NCBI GenBank assembly: GCA_009617715.1
Contig: VTFK01000074.1
Span: 806,001-870,000 of the forward strand
Length of the DNA stretch: 64,000 nucleotides
Origin: Plectrocnemia conspersa
Lineage: Eukaryota; Arthropoda; Insecta; Trichoptera; Polycentropodidae
Reading direction: 5' to 3'
Positions 13,376 to 26,446 of the stretch are shown here, in pieces. Each line of letters begins with the position of its first letter. Position 1 is the stretch's first letter. The notes beneath the pieces are model-generated. The model searched no databases. It was not told the DNA's origin and was given only the letters and a program-made list of their open reading frames with translations. Both the position numbers and the translations under genes were made by a program.

Positions 13376-13834
13376 TATTTCATCCTTATCTTCAGAGATT
13401 CCTGTCCATGGATGCTTTGTTAATTCGTGGGGAATAATACTAGGTAGTAGAGTGAAACTTTGAATTGCGAGTAACTGGTTTCGAAATACGAGCAATGTTT
13501 TTTAATTTCTTTCGACTTGATAAACGAGTAGTACATACTCCGTCACTTTCTTTTAACTAGGCCAACGATTCTAAAAAGTAATTTGACATTCAAAATCTAG
13601 ATAACTAGATTTCATATTATTTCTTATGAGCAAATTTTCTTTAATATACGAGTCTTTTGAAATACGAGCACGTTTCCGGAACGAATTATGTTCGAAAATC
13701 GCGGGTCACTATATTTATATTTTTTCAAATTACAGTATCTTTTGAACTTTCTCTTTCATAAAAAAATTGCTAATAATTAATCACGAAAAAGGCACAATTA
13801 GTGTTTCTTTTCGAAAAATGTCAAATCAAGAATT

Positions 13835-14425
13835 CTCATTTCTCGAAAATGTTTTAAAACATTTTTTATTATATACAATTAAATTTGTACGAATATTTTT
13901 AAAAGGTTTACAACCACTGCTCTTTTTATAACGCTGCATAAGTAAAGGCGGGTTCATGCCTAATATGCATACTTTTTGAAAGGTCTGGAAATATTTTTTT
14001 TTACAAATTTAAACACTCGCTTTATTTTTGCTTGAGTAATAAAAGAAAACACTCAGATAAAAAACCTTTCCGAAGGTGTTCGTTACTGATGTTTCAAAAT
14101 ATGCATACTTTCTCGGAAGAGAAGTATTTAATTAACCAACAATTTTTTGCGATTTTCTATTACTCAAACCGGCCGGCGGCTTTATCTTTGCTTTGATTAT
14201 CTAAAAACTTGCTTAGATAAGAATAAATCACATGTGGGAATCAGCAGAATGCAAAATCTTTTTCGATAATCTCAAGAGTATTTTTTTTTTATTTTGTTTT
14301 TATAAAGTAGCAACAGCTGTTATTGATAATTGTCTCACGATTATTATTGACAGCCGAAGGGGCCTTAAAATTTTCAATCAATTCTTAACTAAGCTCGAAA
14401 TTTCAACGGGCAATTTAAAGACATT
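13835..14425 (+). repeat. Long dispersed repeat R2, copy 1
   Basis: About 590 bp matching 62355-62946 in the same orientation. A 39-base block is identical (13881-13919 versus 62414-62452). Shared landmarks further on are ATAACGCTGCATAAG, ACCGGCCG-CGGCTTTATC and ACAGCCGAAG-GGCCTTAA. No coding sequence recognised. Confidence 0.
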
Positions 14426-14439
14426 TTTTGAGAAATGAA

Positions 14440-17400
14440 AATAATCGAGAAATCTAGTCATAATTGAACGAAACAACGTGACATTTGCACATGTCATTCT
14501 GGCTGCCATTTTTAGGATAACTGATATTTTTAACTTTCAACTTTTAAGTTAAACCGAACCGATTATGTTCTACTGCAATACAAAAAGACAGGATGCTAAA
14601 AATATTGTATTGAAATACATTTTTAGTAACAGGATGAATAAAATTAATTATAATGAATAAAGATTGGCTTTTAACCTATATGAACGAATCGGTAATAATT
14701 CTATATAAACGCTAAAATTCAACGTACACAAAAATTTATGTCGTGCAAAGCAAAAATATATTTAATTTAGCTACTTTCGATAATTGCTTATATACTGCAA
14801 TTATCTTATTTAGCATATAAGTATATGGCAGAGGAATACCTAAAATATAAAAATATTGTTTGCCATATTCACATAATAAGCTGACATGTACACTCAGCGT
14901 ACAACACAGTAAAGGAAAGGTTAAGGATGAGTTCATACGCTGGAGGCTTTGTTGCGGAGATGTATTTGTATTTAAGAACTTCTTGTGAATTTTTAAATTA
15001 TAATCCAGCTTCAGTATAGAAGCAATCATCACACTGTTAAAATAAAAGCATGTTATAAATATAAATTAAATTTCTTCCTTAAACTCAGCTAAATGCTACA
15101 TTTATTTTTGCGCTTTGTGTTATGTAATATGTACTTTGTTCTCTGTTTGAAACAATGTCGTCGATTGCTTTAATTAATTTATTGTCATTTATGATTGTGT
15201 GCGATCATATATTGCCATTGAAGTCGACTTGTACAATAGATTTTAGTGCATACCTTAATATAGGTATTTAAAACGAGGATATGCTATTTTAAATGCCATC
15301 ATTTTATATTTAATATGTTTATAATATTAGTGCACATTATCGATAATTTGTATTAATATTGACCAATAGCGTTATGAACATTTATATGTTTATTTCTGCC
15401 TAGAATTTCTTGTTCAATATAACCTTTTTATATCAATAAATAATATTAGGTAGCAGGAGTTACTTAGGAGCGTAATTTTAATGATCATGTATGTATATAT
15501 AATACATAAAATACTTAAATAAAAAAACGATCAATATAGTATTGTTTTAAATACAGTTACTAGTAATAAAGCATTTGATTACTTCAAAGTTTGGTCTTTA
15601 TTAATGTTTTAAAAAGGATACGATAAACATTTTTTTATAAATTAGAGATGAATCGATTTGAGTTTGAATTTTTTTTTAACTAAAACAAAATTATTTTTGT
15701 AAACAAAAGAACGTATGAGCCTTCCAATTTTTTTAAATACTTTTCCGTTGGTACATGAGTGACAGTTTATCTTTACGGCGAATGCTTATCGTTAACTGGC
15801 GTTTTAGTTATACAATTAAAATTCACATCGCATTACAAAATTTGCTGTAACGCTCATTTTCACTCCCGTGTTTATTAATAGGCGTTTTAAATAAATACAT
15901 TATATAAAACAAATATGAAAGGGTTACATTTGAAATATATAATCTTGATTAACTTTTATTTGTAATCATTTTATGGTAACTCAAAATCTGAACATTGTTT
16001 ATTTTTACGTTCGACATGATTGAAAAACATTGTTGACGTAATAGGTGGTTGAAAATTGAATTGCTTTTATGATTGCTTTCTAGTATATAATACTATCAAA
16101 ATATAAAAAGGATCTATTATCTATAAATATCGTTTACCAGTGCTTTTTTTTAAATAATATTAGGATAAAAATCATTTTATGTTTGCCATAATAAGGTGAA
16201 AATAATTGTTTATGTTTCATTGATAATATAAATTGTTATTAATAATTATTAAAATAGCTGTATCGTAAAAGTATTAATATATCCTTGTCGGGTGTTGAGA
16301 GATTAAATACAGTCAATCAATTTGGTAGGCTTGGAACTTTAAGTAGGAGTAAGTAGGTATCATGTTTTGTTTTCGCTCTCCTACAAAGTTGGGATTTTTG
16401 ATTAATTATGGCGCACAGGTTTATTTTCCAAATTTTCAACAAAAGATCCAAGATCAAAAACATGTTTTTATCGAATTCTTACAATTTATAAACTTGAAAT
16501 ATAAAATATAAACTCGCTCAGAATGCGTGTCTAGAAAGCCCCAATCAAAACATTTGCTCTCCGGAGCGTTTATAACACTTTCGACACATTATGTATTTTA
16601 TACATACAAGAAAAATAAACATTTATACGCGAGATGGATCGAGCACGGTCGCTCGTACAGCGCGGCACAGTTATAATAAGACCGTGTTTTTTTATCCTTC
16701 ATTTTTAAGGGTATGTATTGGGGTCGAGTTGGTGGGTGTTTTTCACGCGTGGAAACAGGCGAAATATTCACAGAACACGTGACTATTTTCTAATGCAGAA
16801 CAGCGAACGCTCATAATGCGATTTGAGCTTAAATTTGTCAGAATATTTTAAAAATAGAGTGTAAAGTTCCGACGGCAGAGGTGATCGTGAAACTATCTTG
16901 CGTTAAAATAATACGAACCCCGTTTTATCTTATTTCTTGTCTTCATATATATATTTGTAATAATTTCTCTAATTTAATTTCTACAATTGAGAAGTAATAT
17001 CGAAATGCGCATGTGTGTGCTGAGCCTCTCTTGTCTCTTATTCTTACCTCTTTCTTTTATATGTTTTTTTTTACAGAAAAATGTTTATTATTAGACTAAT
17101 GACCGTATTGTCAAAGTCCATCCCATGGCATTCTTATTAATTCAAATGAGAATTAGCATGCGCTAGTTGATTAATAACGCGGTTTTCGCCCACGTCGTTC
17201 CATATCTTATTTCTTCAGTTATATATTTACATATTTAACTGAAGAAATAATGAATAAAATTTATTTATTGACCTTTCAAAATTGGTTTTAACGTAAATGG
17301 TTTTAATAGAAAATAACACTTATAAAATTAGAAGTACGAAATAACTGATCATAAATAATATTTTATAATAATTTCATAAAAAATATTGAGAGTTTCTGAA

Positions 17401-19150
17401 TTGATATAAAAAAATCTACAAAATCCAAATTATGTATAAAAATATATATAAAATGAATTCCTAAAATTTATTTTATAAAAAAGTATCAAAATAATTAATC
17501 TGAGTGAAGTACTCCTTGTTAGATTGTATGGGTTTTATTTGTATTTTTTTTTGCTAAGAGTGTTGTGATACAGTTCATTGCATTCTCGGCTTAATGCCAC
17601 TTTTTAAATTGCTAAGGGGCGGTGTCGACAACCCGTCAATGTTCGGTTGCGAGTTTTATAGTGAGTGCCCTAGTGAGTCGCGATCACGTCCCATATTTTT
17701 TCCATCCAGCTTTTCAACCAGCTTGCCAAACACAATAATGTTTGAGGAGCTGGAAAATTGTATGTGGGACTGTGCTCGTTGTTCTTAAGTGTTTTTAATA
17801 GTACCATTTCTCTCGAGTGTTTGTTTGTAAAACATTTTTGTTTTAAACGCTGATTATACACAAACATTGCTTCAACATAATGTAGTTATGAGCCCAATCT
17901 ACATATTTCTACAGTTTTGCTCTCACGGGTAGCCTAAAATGTCATCGCAGTCTTTATACCATACCCGCTATAAAAGGGGATGTTATTCGAATACCGAAAT
18001 ATTAAAATAAATGTGAGTGGCTAGTAAAAAATACAGTTTAAACAGTTCATACCGAAAAGCCGCAAAACCTTCTGTGAAAGAAATTAAAACGACCAGCCGC
18101 TATAGTTGATACCATTAACCCCAATCTTGGCTTTCCACGTTTCTCTGGGAACTTTTCGCTTTGGCTTTTCTAATTTGGCACGGTAATGTATATTTGATGA
18201 TTCCATGAAGCGAAATTACCGGCGTAGAGATACACATACAACGTGCGATGCTTCAGCCCTCATCAGCTTTCAACTTTGTGGTTTTTGGTTTTAAATAAAT
18301 GATTTATAAACGAACGAGAGCCCCGAAGTACAAATTTGAACGAAAAATTATCCCCACGGCCGTGTTTATTTATAACTTATACGCCACTCGTTATTTGGGA
18401 AAATGTTTTTATCCCTCATTGTTTTTTTGAGGGTAATAAAACGCAAAACATAAAAATGCTACAGAACTTTATTTCGGGTTGGAGGAAAGTTGTGGGATCA
18501 CGCGTTTGTGTGCGTTTTCGCTGCGTGATTAGGGAAGGGATTACAGCATATTGGATTCTAGTTTCGCCTTGAATCGGGAAAGATTGGAAATTGGATTGGA
18601 TACAACTTAGAAGTGCTTTTACCTTCGGTATCTTTGAAATTTTACAGATTGGGTTATTGCAGACTTTAAATCGATATCTTATAACTAACGTAACGTTCCT
18701 ATTTTTTTTAAATTTAGTCAATATATTTATATACATACATATATCAGAAGGCAGATCTTCAGAAAGAGTAAAAAAATATAACATTACTTAACGTAACAAT
18801 ATTTCATAATTCGTACTACGTTTCCTCTTTGATGTAGGGTGGGTGCCTTCATTTTTTCTTTTATTTCTTATAGATAGGACATTATTATTATTAATAAATC
18901 TTTGATATGTATAAGCTAATTGGTTTTTCATGTATGTAGAAAATATTTATTTATTTTTAGAAATATTGTTTATAAATTAAAATATTTAGATATTTTTTTT
19001 AAATGGAAAATGTGCAAAATAAATAGTTTGTATACAAATATTGATTTTATTTTTTAAATTACATAAAAGTGTATAGAAACTAGAAAAATAATGTCTGGTC
19101 CAATTATTTTGTCACACCCCTAATTTGCGCTACGTTTTCTCTTTAATCCT
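14440..19150. other. Gene-free stretch
   Basis: AT-rich DNA. It includes a repeat fragment at 17594-17700 (GGGGCGGTGTCGACAACCCG, shared with 11450). Open frames at 18336-18784 overlap on both strands and lack motifs. Nothing else stands out. Confidence 0.
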
Positions 19151-19153
19151 TTC

Positions 19154-19222
19154 AACGCCAAGCGCATGATATGATGCGCAACTAAATCTACTGTCTAACG
19201 CCAAGCGCATGATATGATGCGC
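19154..19222 (+). repeat. 26-bp direct duplication
   Basis: The 26 bases at 19154-19179 recur exactly at 19197-19222. Each copy contains the near-palindrome GCGCATGATATGATGCGC. Confidence 0.
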
Positions 19223-19624
19223 TCGTTAAAATCTTCGTTTTTTAAAGAAACGGAAAGGTAAAAGTTGGCAATATATGTTTTAAAAATCAGTTTGAGTTCC
19301 TAGTAAACGATTTCAGTGATTTTATTTATAGAATTTGCGATGAAACAGTGGTATATATAATTATAAAGTCACGCCTTAATTTTAGTCGTTTGTATTTCGC
19401 GCGTGGTTTCGATCGTGCTTATTTAGACCACTTTTAGGGTTAGCACAAACGCATCGCGGAAATTCGTTTTTTTATACTTTAATTTATGAATCGAAATTAA
19501 ATTATGTCATCAATATTTCAATGATAATTGTGATTTGTAAATACTTGTGAATATATTTATACGTTATTTCGACTGTTTTAATATTGTCAACTGTTTTTTG
19601 TGATTGGTTTTATTGTTTGTAATA

Positions 19625-19742
19625 ATTAAATAATAATAATAATAATTACTATTAAATACTTATTAATAAATATAAATAAGATATAATTAATAAAATATCA
19701 ATATTAACTCTTAGTAAATATTAAATAATAATAATAATAATA
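19625..19742. repeat. AT-rich AAT/ATA simple repeats
   Basis: Two runs of AAT/ATA trinucleotides lie within an almost pure A/T stretch. Confidence 0.
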
Positions 19743-19810
19743 ACAAAAACGATTCCTTGTCGTAGAATCATTTTATTTTACTTGTTCTATTTATTTACAT
19801 TAAATTAATA

Positions 19811-19850
19811 CCATCGTGACCTAACAGGTTACCCCAATGCGTCACGATGG
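19811..19850 (+). repeat. Hairpin module H, copy 2
   Basis: Perfect 9-bp stem CCATCGTGA / TCACGATGG with a 22-base loop containing AACAGG and CCCCAATGCG. Compared with 13086-13127, three stem pairs differ and all keep base-pairing. Confidence 0.
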
Positions 19851-20084
19851 TCGAAAAGTTTATTATTTATTGTATATATATATATGTGTGTGTGTGTGTA
19901 ATATATATTACATATTCCGCCTGGAGTGTAGATATGTTGCACTCTTGCCGGTCCCAAGCCCGGATAAAGGAGGAGGGTTTCTATCATGGAGCAAACCAAC
20001 CAACGTGGATAAATCCAAATAGTTATGAAAAAATTACAAAGAAATAATAAATCCGCCCCGATTCATAATGACCTAGACGATCGA

Positions 20085-20260
20085 AATCTAGATAAACGAT
20101 TGGACTTCAATTTTGGAAGCTGGAATGTGCAATATTACTACCAGGAAAAATACAAACAATATCGGAAGAAATACTAAAACTCAAGATATATCTAGAAGCC
20201 CTACAAGAAATTAGGTGGAAATGCCAAAACCGATCACCGAAGCAGAAGTGCCGTGGAAGA
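20085..20260 (+). pseudogene. Broken LINE fragment (AP-endonuclease start)
   Basis: One frame reads FNFGSWNV (about 20106-20129), like the opening of non-LTR retrotransposon endonucleases. After a shift of frame 20138-20218 reads LPGKIQTISEEILKLKIYLE and ALQEIRW, where the last motif is the usual LQE(I/T)RW of that domain. Downstream bases could encode KPITEAEV, as found before some LINE reverse transcriptases, but then run into (GAA)n. It is frameshifted and internally deleted, hence dead. The exact LINE clade cannot be given. Confidence 0.
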
Positions 20261-20273
20261 AGAAGAAGAAGAA
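20256..20273 (+). repeat. (GAA)n microsatellite
   Basis: Six GAA-type units at the end of the LINE fragment. Confidence 0.
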
Positions 20274-20629
20274 TATGTATATATTATAAATTATACATAT
20301 AATTATATATAGTTAAATGTAACATCGTATCTTGCTATCAAGTTTTATTATTTATTATTTTTTATATATAAAGAAATATGACAACCTTCAACAACAACCA
20401 ATTGCAAACACCATTGATCAAAAACAAACGGTTTGGTTATTAGGGTTATTTTTGTGTACGACATATGTGATTTTGTATGCATCAAGGAAATCTTGTCGAT
20501 TTGTAAATTTTTATAACAGGATGTAGGTCAGACGAAGAAAAAAATGCGTTGCAGATTTATATATTAAAATTGTCTCAGTGTGAGCATGACCCCTGCTTGT
20601 CGTTCGCTTGTATAGTGCCGCGCGCGTTC

Positions 20630-20645
20630 ATGTGTGTGTGTGTGT
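20630..20645 (+). repeat. (GT)n microsatellite
   Basis: Alternating GT run inside a short GC-rich patch (20600-20670). Confidence 0.
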
Positions 20646-21224
20646 ACGCGAGCCAGCTCGCGGACCGACGAATAGATTTTTTTTTGTTCACTCCATATTT
20701 CCAACAATACGACTAAAAATGTTTGTTTATTGATATAATTAGAATGTTTAAACCATGTTAATCATACATATATAATTTTAAAATATAAAAATTGAGTATT
20801 TTGGCTGTAATGATGTGTTAAACAGAGTAAGTAGCCAAAAAATTATATCGCTAAAAACGCATGGCGTACAGCGAGTAATTAACAATTTACCGGTCGGCGG
20901 TCTAAGGGTTAATGAAAAGTAAGTCCCTTAATTTTATTCCTTATATTTTTTATAGATAGGACAGTACATATATATTTTTTGCCGTGTTTGGGATGAAATT
21001 CATTATAATTCGAATTTGTGTAACATAGACATTAAATTGTAAATGTTACATTTAATATAAATGCCAGTGAAAATATATTTTTACTGCATTTCAGATAGAT
21101 AGATTTCAGAAATAATATATCTATAATAGTAAAAATACAATATACGGGCAACATACGGCCTGGCGGAATCTACCAGGTGACTGCCTTCTCCTCATCGGAG
21201 TCTAGGCTGCAAAGCTTGCTGACC

Positions 21225-21480
21225 AATCACAATCATGCATCGATCATTCAGCCAATCGTTGCAATCTTAGAACAACGAAATAAGTATACGCCTTAAGAAA
21301 ATGACATTTGTTTGATGGTTGAATTGTGTAACGGGAATTTTGTGACCTTACGGTGCTATTTGTCTTCTGGTGAAATATTGTTTTCCGCGACCGTTTCGTA
21401 ACCAAAAAATATTCATATTCAATGCGTGCTATTTATGAGAAACCCTTATTTTTTTTGGTCGTCACGAGGGCTTTGTCTAA
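21225..21480 (+). repeat. Dispersed repeat family R1, copy 2
   Basis: Ordered R1 blocks: AATCGTTGCAATC, TTAGAACAACGAAATA, ATTTGTTTGATGG, GAATTGTGTAACGGGAAT and GTCACGAGGGCTTTGT. It lacks the GGCGGAGGGATGATG 5' part. Confidence 0.
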
Positions 21481-21569
21481 CTTATAATTATCGATAAATA
21501 ATCACTTGGTCACAAATTTTCAATTGTAGGATCTCTCACAATATAGAGCCTTTGTGTGATCCACACAAA

Positions 21570-21970
21570 ATATATATCGACTGGTGAAAATGTATTCAAA
21601 TATAATTTCACTGAAACAGTAAGTGAAATTGTATTCGTTCCAGTGAAACTATAGCTTCACTGAAAAATACATCTTCCCTAAGCGAATGAACCAAACCCAA
21701 CTTGAAAGTTAAAAACTAACCATATTTTTTAAACTTACATTAGTTCGATTCAGTTAGATTTGGGATTAAATGAAAAATAGACATTTCGCAACTGTAAAAT
21801 TGAATTTTATATCATCTTTCATAAACATTTTAGAGCATTATCGACGATCAAGTATATATACATATATATTTATCGACCGGTAAAAATGTGTTTGGATATA
21901 ATTTTACTGAAACAGTTAAAAAAATATATTTATACTATGAAAATATAACTTTACCGTCACAAGCATTTCC
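21570..21970 (+). repeat. Palindrome-rich repeat family P, copy 1
   Basis: Contains ACTGGTGAAAATGTATT, TTTCACTGAAACAGT and CCAGTGAAACTATAGCTTCA, a middle module (ACATTTCGCAACTGT… CATTTTAGAGCA), then a second set of GGTAAAAATG/TTTTACTG motifs. Shared with 38175-38410, 55560-56045, 58718-59020 and 61965-62235. Confidence 0.
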
Positions 21971-23748
21971 AAATCTAAGAATACATTTAGATTCATTGTT
22001 ATTTATTTTTATAGGTTTTGTTCTGAATTTTACCTAACAATTAATATACATTAAATGGATTTGTTTCGTGTTCTTTTCAATCCATACTTTCAGGTGTATT
22101 TTTGGAATATAATACTAATATTTTTGCTAGACATTTTTAAGTTTTATTATTTCATCGTAAATAATATCAGCAAATGTAAATTCCTTATCACTATATGCCA
22201 TTTTTCTCATTCTAGAAATTCATATACTGGATCCCACAAATATTTTTAAAGAAGTTTACAATATTTTTTTTACTTATTTAATGATTTTTCAATATATGCG
22301 TTAATGAAATCACCTTCGATTTCGGAATTTCCCATTATTCAAAACTTGTATGTTATCCTTGATTATGCAAATATTTAATTCTTATTTTGTGCAATCCGTA
22401 AATATAATTTTTTCAGTGTAACTTAATAAATATTAAAGCTCATGCCACAAATACTAAACCTTGATTTGCTTTCTATATTTATCTCACAAGCACAAATTTA
22501 AAATATCGATACATAGCATTGAACGTATGACTTTCCCATGGTTCATATTCAAAGAACATATTAAAACAATATCTGGTCTTTCAGTCTAGTTTATTTCACT
22601 TTCCTGTTTACGGTGAACAAATATTGGAACAGTTCCACGAATCCTTTTAATAAAACCACACCTTCAATATATTGCACCATATTAACATTTAAAAGAACAT
22701 CCCTATAGCATACACTGATAAATAACGTCTCATCCCTAATTGCTATTTATTAATTTAATTAAACATTTTCAACGCAAACGTCGCATGTCAATTGCTCATA
22801 TGTCAGGGTAATTTTTTTCAATATCGATTCGCAAAATTGCAAACGTAGCTCGTATTTTCTTATCGTTATACCACTCAAATAAATATTAAACGGATCGTAT
22901 GATATTTCATACTATTTATGATAGGAATTATTCTGAACTTTTATTTATAGTATACTAATCGTTTTATTAATTTTAATAAAAAAAATGTATAATTCAATAG
23001 AACATTACGTTCTATATTTAGAGTGACGTTAGTCAAGATTTGCATAAAGTGCAATTCGCACGTGTCAAGTTTCGAAAGTTACGTCTGCAAATCGATACAT
23101 TATCCAATTACGATACTTCGATTCGTTTCGACATGACGTGTTCGGTTATTACTTTTTTTTTAGGATAACTCACGTGTGATATGGAAGCATTAGTTGAGTG
23201 ACGGTATGGCTTGATAAAATATTACTTACGTATTTGTATAATGTCATCGGCTACGATTTCAGTAATGGAATAGTAGCATTTTAGGCAATGGCTATAGTCA
23301 ATATAATATCTGCTTTTAACCATAATAAAATGATGTCACTACATTGTAATGTTGTTAAAATGATAGCAATCGTGGACTCTTTGTGATATAAACTATAATA
23401 AAAAAATATTCTATGATTTCTATATGTAAATTGTAAAGACGGACCATAAACCAAACCATCATATATATTTAAATTGAGTTGGACTTAGTCGAATTTTGAT
23501 CAGCTAATGCGAACCCTTGTCTTATAAGAATATCAATTTTTTAAGTACCCAATTCATTAATTGAAAATATAGCTTATTAAACTTCATTGTACGTTTATCG
23601 TTTTTTATTCATTTAATGAATATGTTTATGGCTTTGTTGACTTTGAAAGCAGAAAAATAGTTTCGGGTTTTAAAGCCCAAGGGGTGTGACTGGAAACTGG
23701 TAACGGTTTTTATTGTATAATAATATATATTGAAACAAACTATTCTAA

Positions 23749-24083
23749 GCGAGTATTGTTTTTCTCTGAGTGCTGGGGGAGAAGCTGGCGGAGGGATGAT
23801 GTCCAGTGGGTGGTCCTCAGAGGTTTCGTAGACTGGCGATGTTCCTCTCTCGATAGGTCTCCGTTCCACTCTCCCTTGGAGACTCGCCTTAAGTATCGTA
23901 GGTTCGGAAAACAAAACATAATAATGCAGCAACTATTTAACTAATCGTTGCACTCGTTTATTCGACCAACGAAATATGTCCACGCCTCTAGAAAGGGACA
24001 TCGTTTGAAGTTGAATTGTGCAATGGCTCGATGTTGCTAAACTATTTCCTGGACATAACAAGGGCTATTGTGCTGGTCCTTTC
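23749..24083 (+). repeat. Dispersed repeat family R1, copy 3
   Basis: Starts GGGAGAAGCTGGCGGAGGGA and ends near ATAACAAGGGCTATTGTG. Same order of blocks as 10716-11215. Confidence 0.
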
Positions 24084-25839
24084 AATTACAGTATTTTGTC
24101 ACATATTATATATCCTTATAATTACCGTAGTTACGTTGTTTTAAGTACCATACGATAGTGTTAAATTAAAATATTATTATAATAAAAAGGTGCTATTATA
24201 ACCAGATGTGAGTTATTCGGTTTTGTTTTAGTGTAAATAACGGTCGACTGTGTTTAAGTAATTAAGTAGATTATTGTTATAAATAGTAAATATTTACGAC
24301 AACAGATGGGCTTATGTAGATAACAGAAACCCAATATTAACCGATAAGCGTCGCGAAACAAATATTCAAAAACCGCTGATACAGTAATTTATTTTATCAT
24401 TCCACTGGTAAGGTGTTAAAAAATATTCTGTTATTTTATCGCATGAACTTTATAAAAAATATAATTTAAAGACCAATGAGATTGAAGCTGGTTTGCGATT
24501 TTATTTTTATAAAGTGTTGAAAGTCTGACATAAAAGAAAGATAAAGTATCTTTGTCGTCATGCAATAAATTTACGTCACGACGGTAATTTGTAGTATTCA
24601 CACCTTTGTTATATTGTCTTATAGTTAACGGCTTAGTTTACTTAGTATACTTCAGTTAAAATTACCTTCAAAGTTTTGATTACTTCACGGTTCACTCAAT
24701 ATTTTTGAATGTAAAGGGCAAGGCAGTCAAAATAATAGTCCACGTAGATTGTTTCTGTCTACGTGATTTTGCCGCTGCAACTATTTTTTACGTAATAATA
24801 ATGAAGCGTTGAATATGAGCAACGATCAAACGTTTGATAAAGGCAATTGAATGAAATTTTAATTGGTTGATTTATATCGTGGTAATTATCCATGAACAGG
24901 TATATCCATAACTAATCATCGATTCGTATTGCTATTGTTTTTTTATTATATTTTATATTGTCGTATTTATTAATTTATGCTATACTAAAAATCTAGGAAG
25001 TCATAAGAGCTTGAGATAAGATCAAAAAATAGCTTTGGTTTTATCATGTTAAAGCTAGGTCATTTTATTTAATTGTTTTAAAATTATCGTAAAGTCTGCA
25101 TTATTTCAGCACGTGTTATTAATCTGTATATAATCTGATATACTTATATAGCATGTGAAACTAATGTACATGAAAAAGAGGTCCAGATATGTTATCGTTT
25201 TACTAAAGTTGAAGGCATTATTGCTTTTATAACAATGTAAGCAAAAAATTACAATTGCGTCAAAGCTTGAAATTCTTTAAAATAAAAGGAATGTTTATAG
25301 CACCCTTCAGTAATTTATAGAAATGTTTAGCAATGTTTAACTGTCAAAAAACATCATAATCCAAAACTTGCTAGGATACAGGAACGAATAATAACATAAC
25401 TCTCTCTTATTGATGCATCTTAGTAATATTTTATGGATTTTCTTAATCATGAGGGAATATTTATCCTCGTAGGTTTCTTGTAAGACCTGACATAAATTTT
25501 ATTAAGATGTCAATAAAACTCTATAGATAGTTCATTTTAACAAAGGTGGCAAAAAACTTCACTGAAAATCGTTATCGCATCTGGAAATCGTTAAATTATT
25601 TTATGAATAAATAAGGAGTTAGTGCTCTTTACAAACTACTTTCGGAGTGTTATTTTCTTCTTTGTATCTTGCATTGGATTGTAAGGTGTTAAGTTAGTAT
25701 TTTTTTGGGATAACAGAAAAGTTATATTCTTATCCACGATACCACTTTTATGCTTAATCGTCTTCACTATATAAAATAACATGAAACCCTAAACCTTCTA
25801 TATGCGTGTGAATGTTGTCCAGAATTTTGATCTCTAGTC
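24084..25839. other. Gene-free stretch
   Basis: AT-rich. One small hairpin, CACGTAGA (24741-24748) / TCTACGTG (24758-24765), was seen. No coding sequence recognised. Confidence 0.
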
Positions 25840-26002
25840 CAGGCGCGTATGGTAAGATTTTCTTTTTCGCTTGCTCGCGTGTTAACTGACGAGAGTGAGT
25901 GAGAGATAAGGGCGTGCGGAACGCACCTCTTTATCTCCCATTCACTCTCGTCACTTAACATACGAGCGAGCGAAAGGGAGAGTATCTCACCAGTATTCGT
26001 CT
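25840..26002. mobile_element. Foldback MITE M1, copy 1
   Basis: Begins CAGGCGCGTATGGTAAGA and ends, imperfectly, as its inverse (TCTCACCAGTATTCGTCTA). Inside, TGCTCGCGTGTTAACTGACG and AGTGAGTGAGAGATAA are mirrored by CATTCACTCTCGTCACTTAA and ACGAGCGAGCG. No coding capacity. Related copies are at 50299-50416 and 48716-48775. Confidence 0.
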
Positions 26003-26257
26003 AGATCAGGAGTCGGCAAACTATAGCCCGCGAACTAAGATTAGATTTTACATTTAGCTTTGTAGATAATATTACATCATGACATGAACTCCACAATTAA
26101 TCTAAATCAAGTCGTCGAGATAAATAATTAGTAATCGCTTTTTAAAACTGTCTAACTGGCATTAAAAATCTGCAGAATACACAGAATTGCATAATAGCCA
26201 CGCAAACCTTTTTATTCATAAGCTTGGATAAACACCAAAGGTTTCGCATTCGAATAA

Positions 26258-26446
26258 GCATTGCTTAAATTGCTCTTTATAATTATCGGACAGTCGCACA
26301 GCGGCTTTGAAACTAGCTTTACGGATTTGGAGGTGGAGCTAGACACTACTGCTATTGGTCCTCAATTAACCTTTCAAGCTTCTATGGCCAATTATAAAAA
26401 TGTAACACAAAGACTAAGTCATTTTGACTTCGCCGCTCGATACTGA
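26258..26446 (+). CDS. Possible 3' exon of an unknown gene
   Basis: An open frame ends in TGA at 26444-26446, and AATAAA follows at 26471-26476. A possible acceptor TATCGGACAG ends at 26293, after which the frame reads SHSGFETSFTDLEVELDTTA and IGPQLTFQASMANYKNVTQR, ending LSHFDFAARY. Codons look less AT-biased than the surroundings. I do not recognise the protein and found no upstream exon. It may be a terminal exon, a retroposed fragment or chance. Confidence 0.
   Translation, partial: ALLKLLFIIIGQSHSGFETSFTDLEVELDTTAIGPQLTFQASMANYKNVTQRLSHFDFAARY

Noticed and set aside
18336..18791. Overlapping open frames on both strands
   Set aside because: They overlap each other on opposite strands, have no recognisable protein and sit in gene-free DNA.
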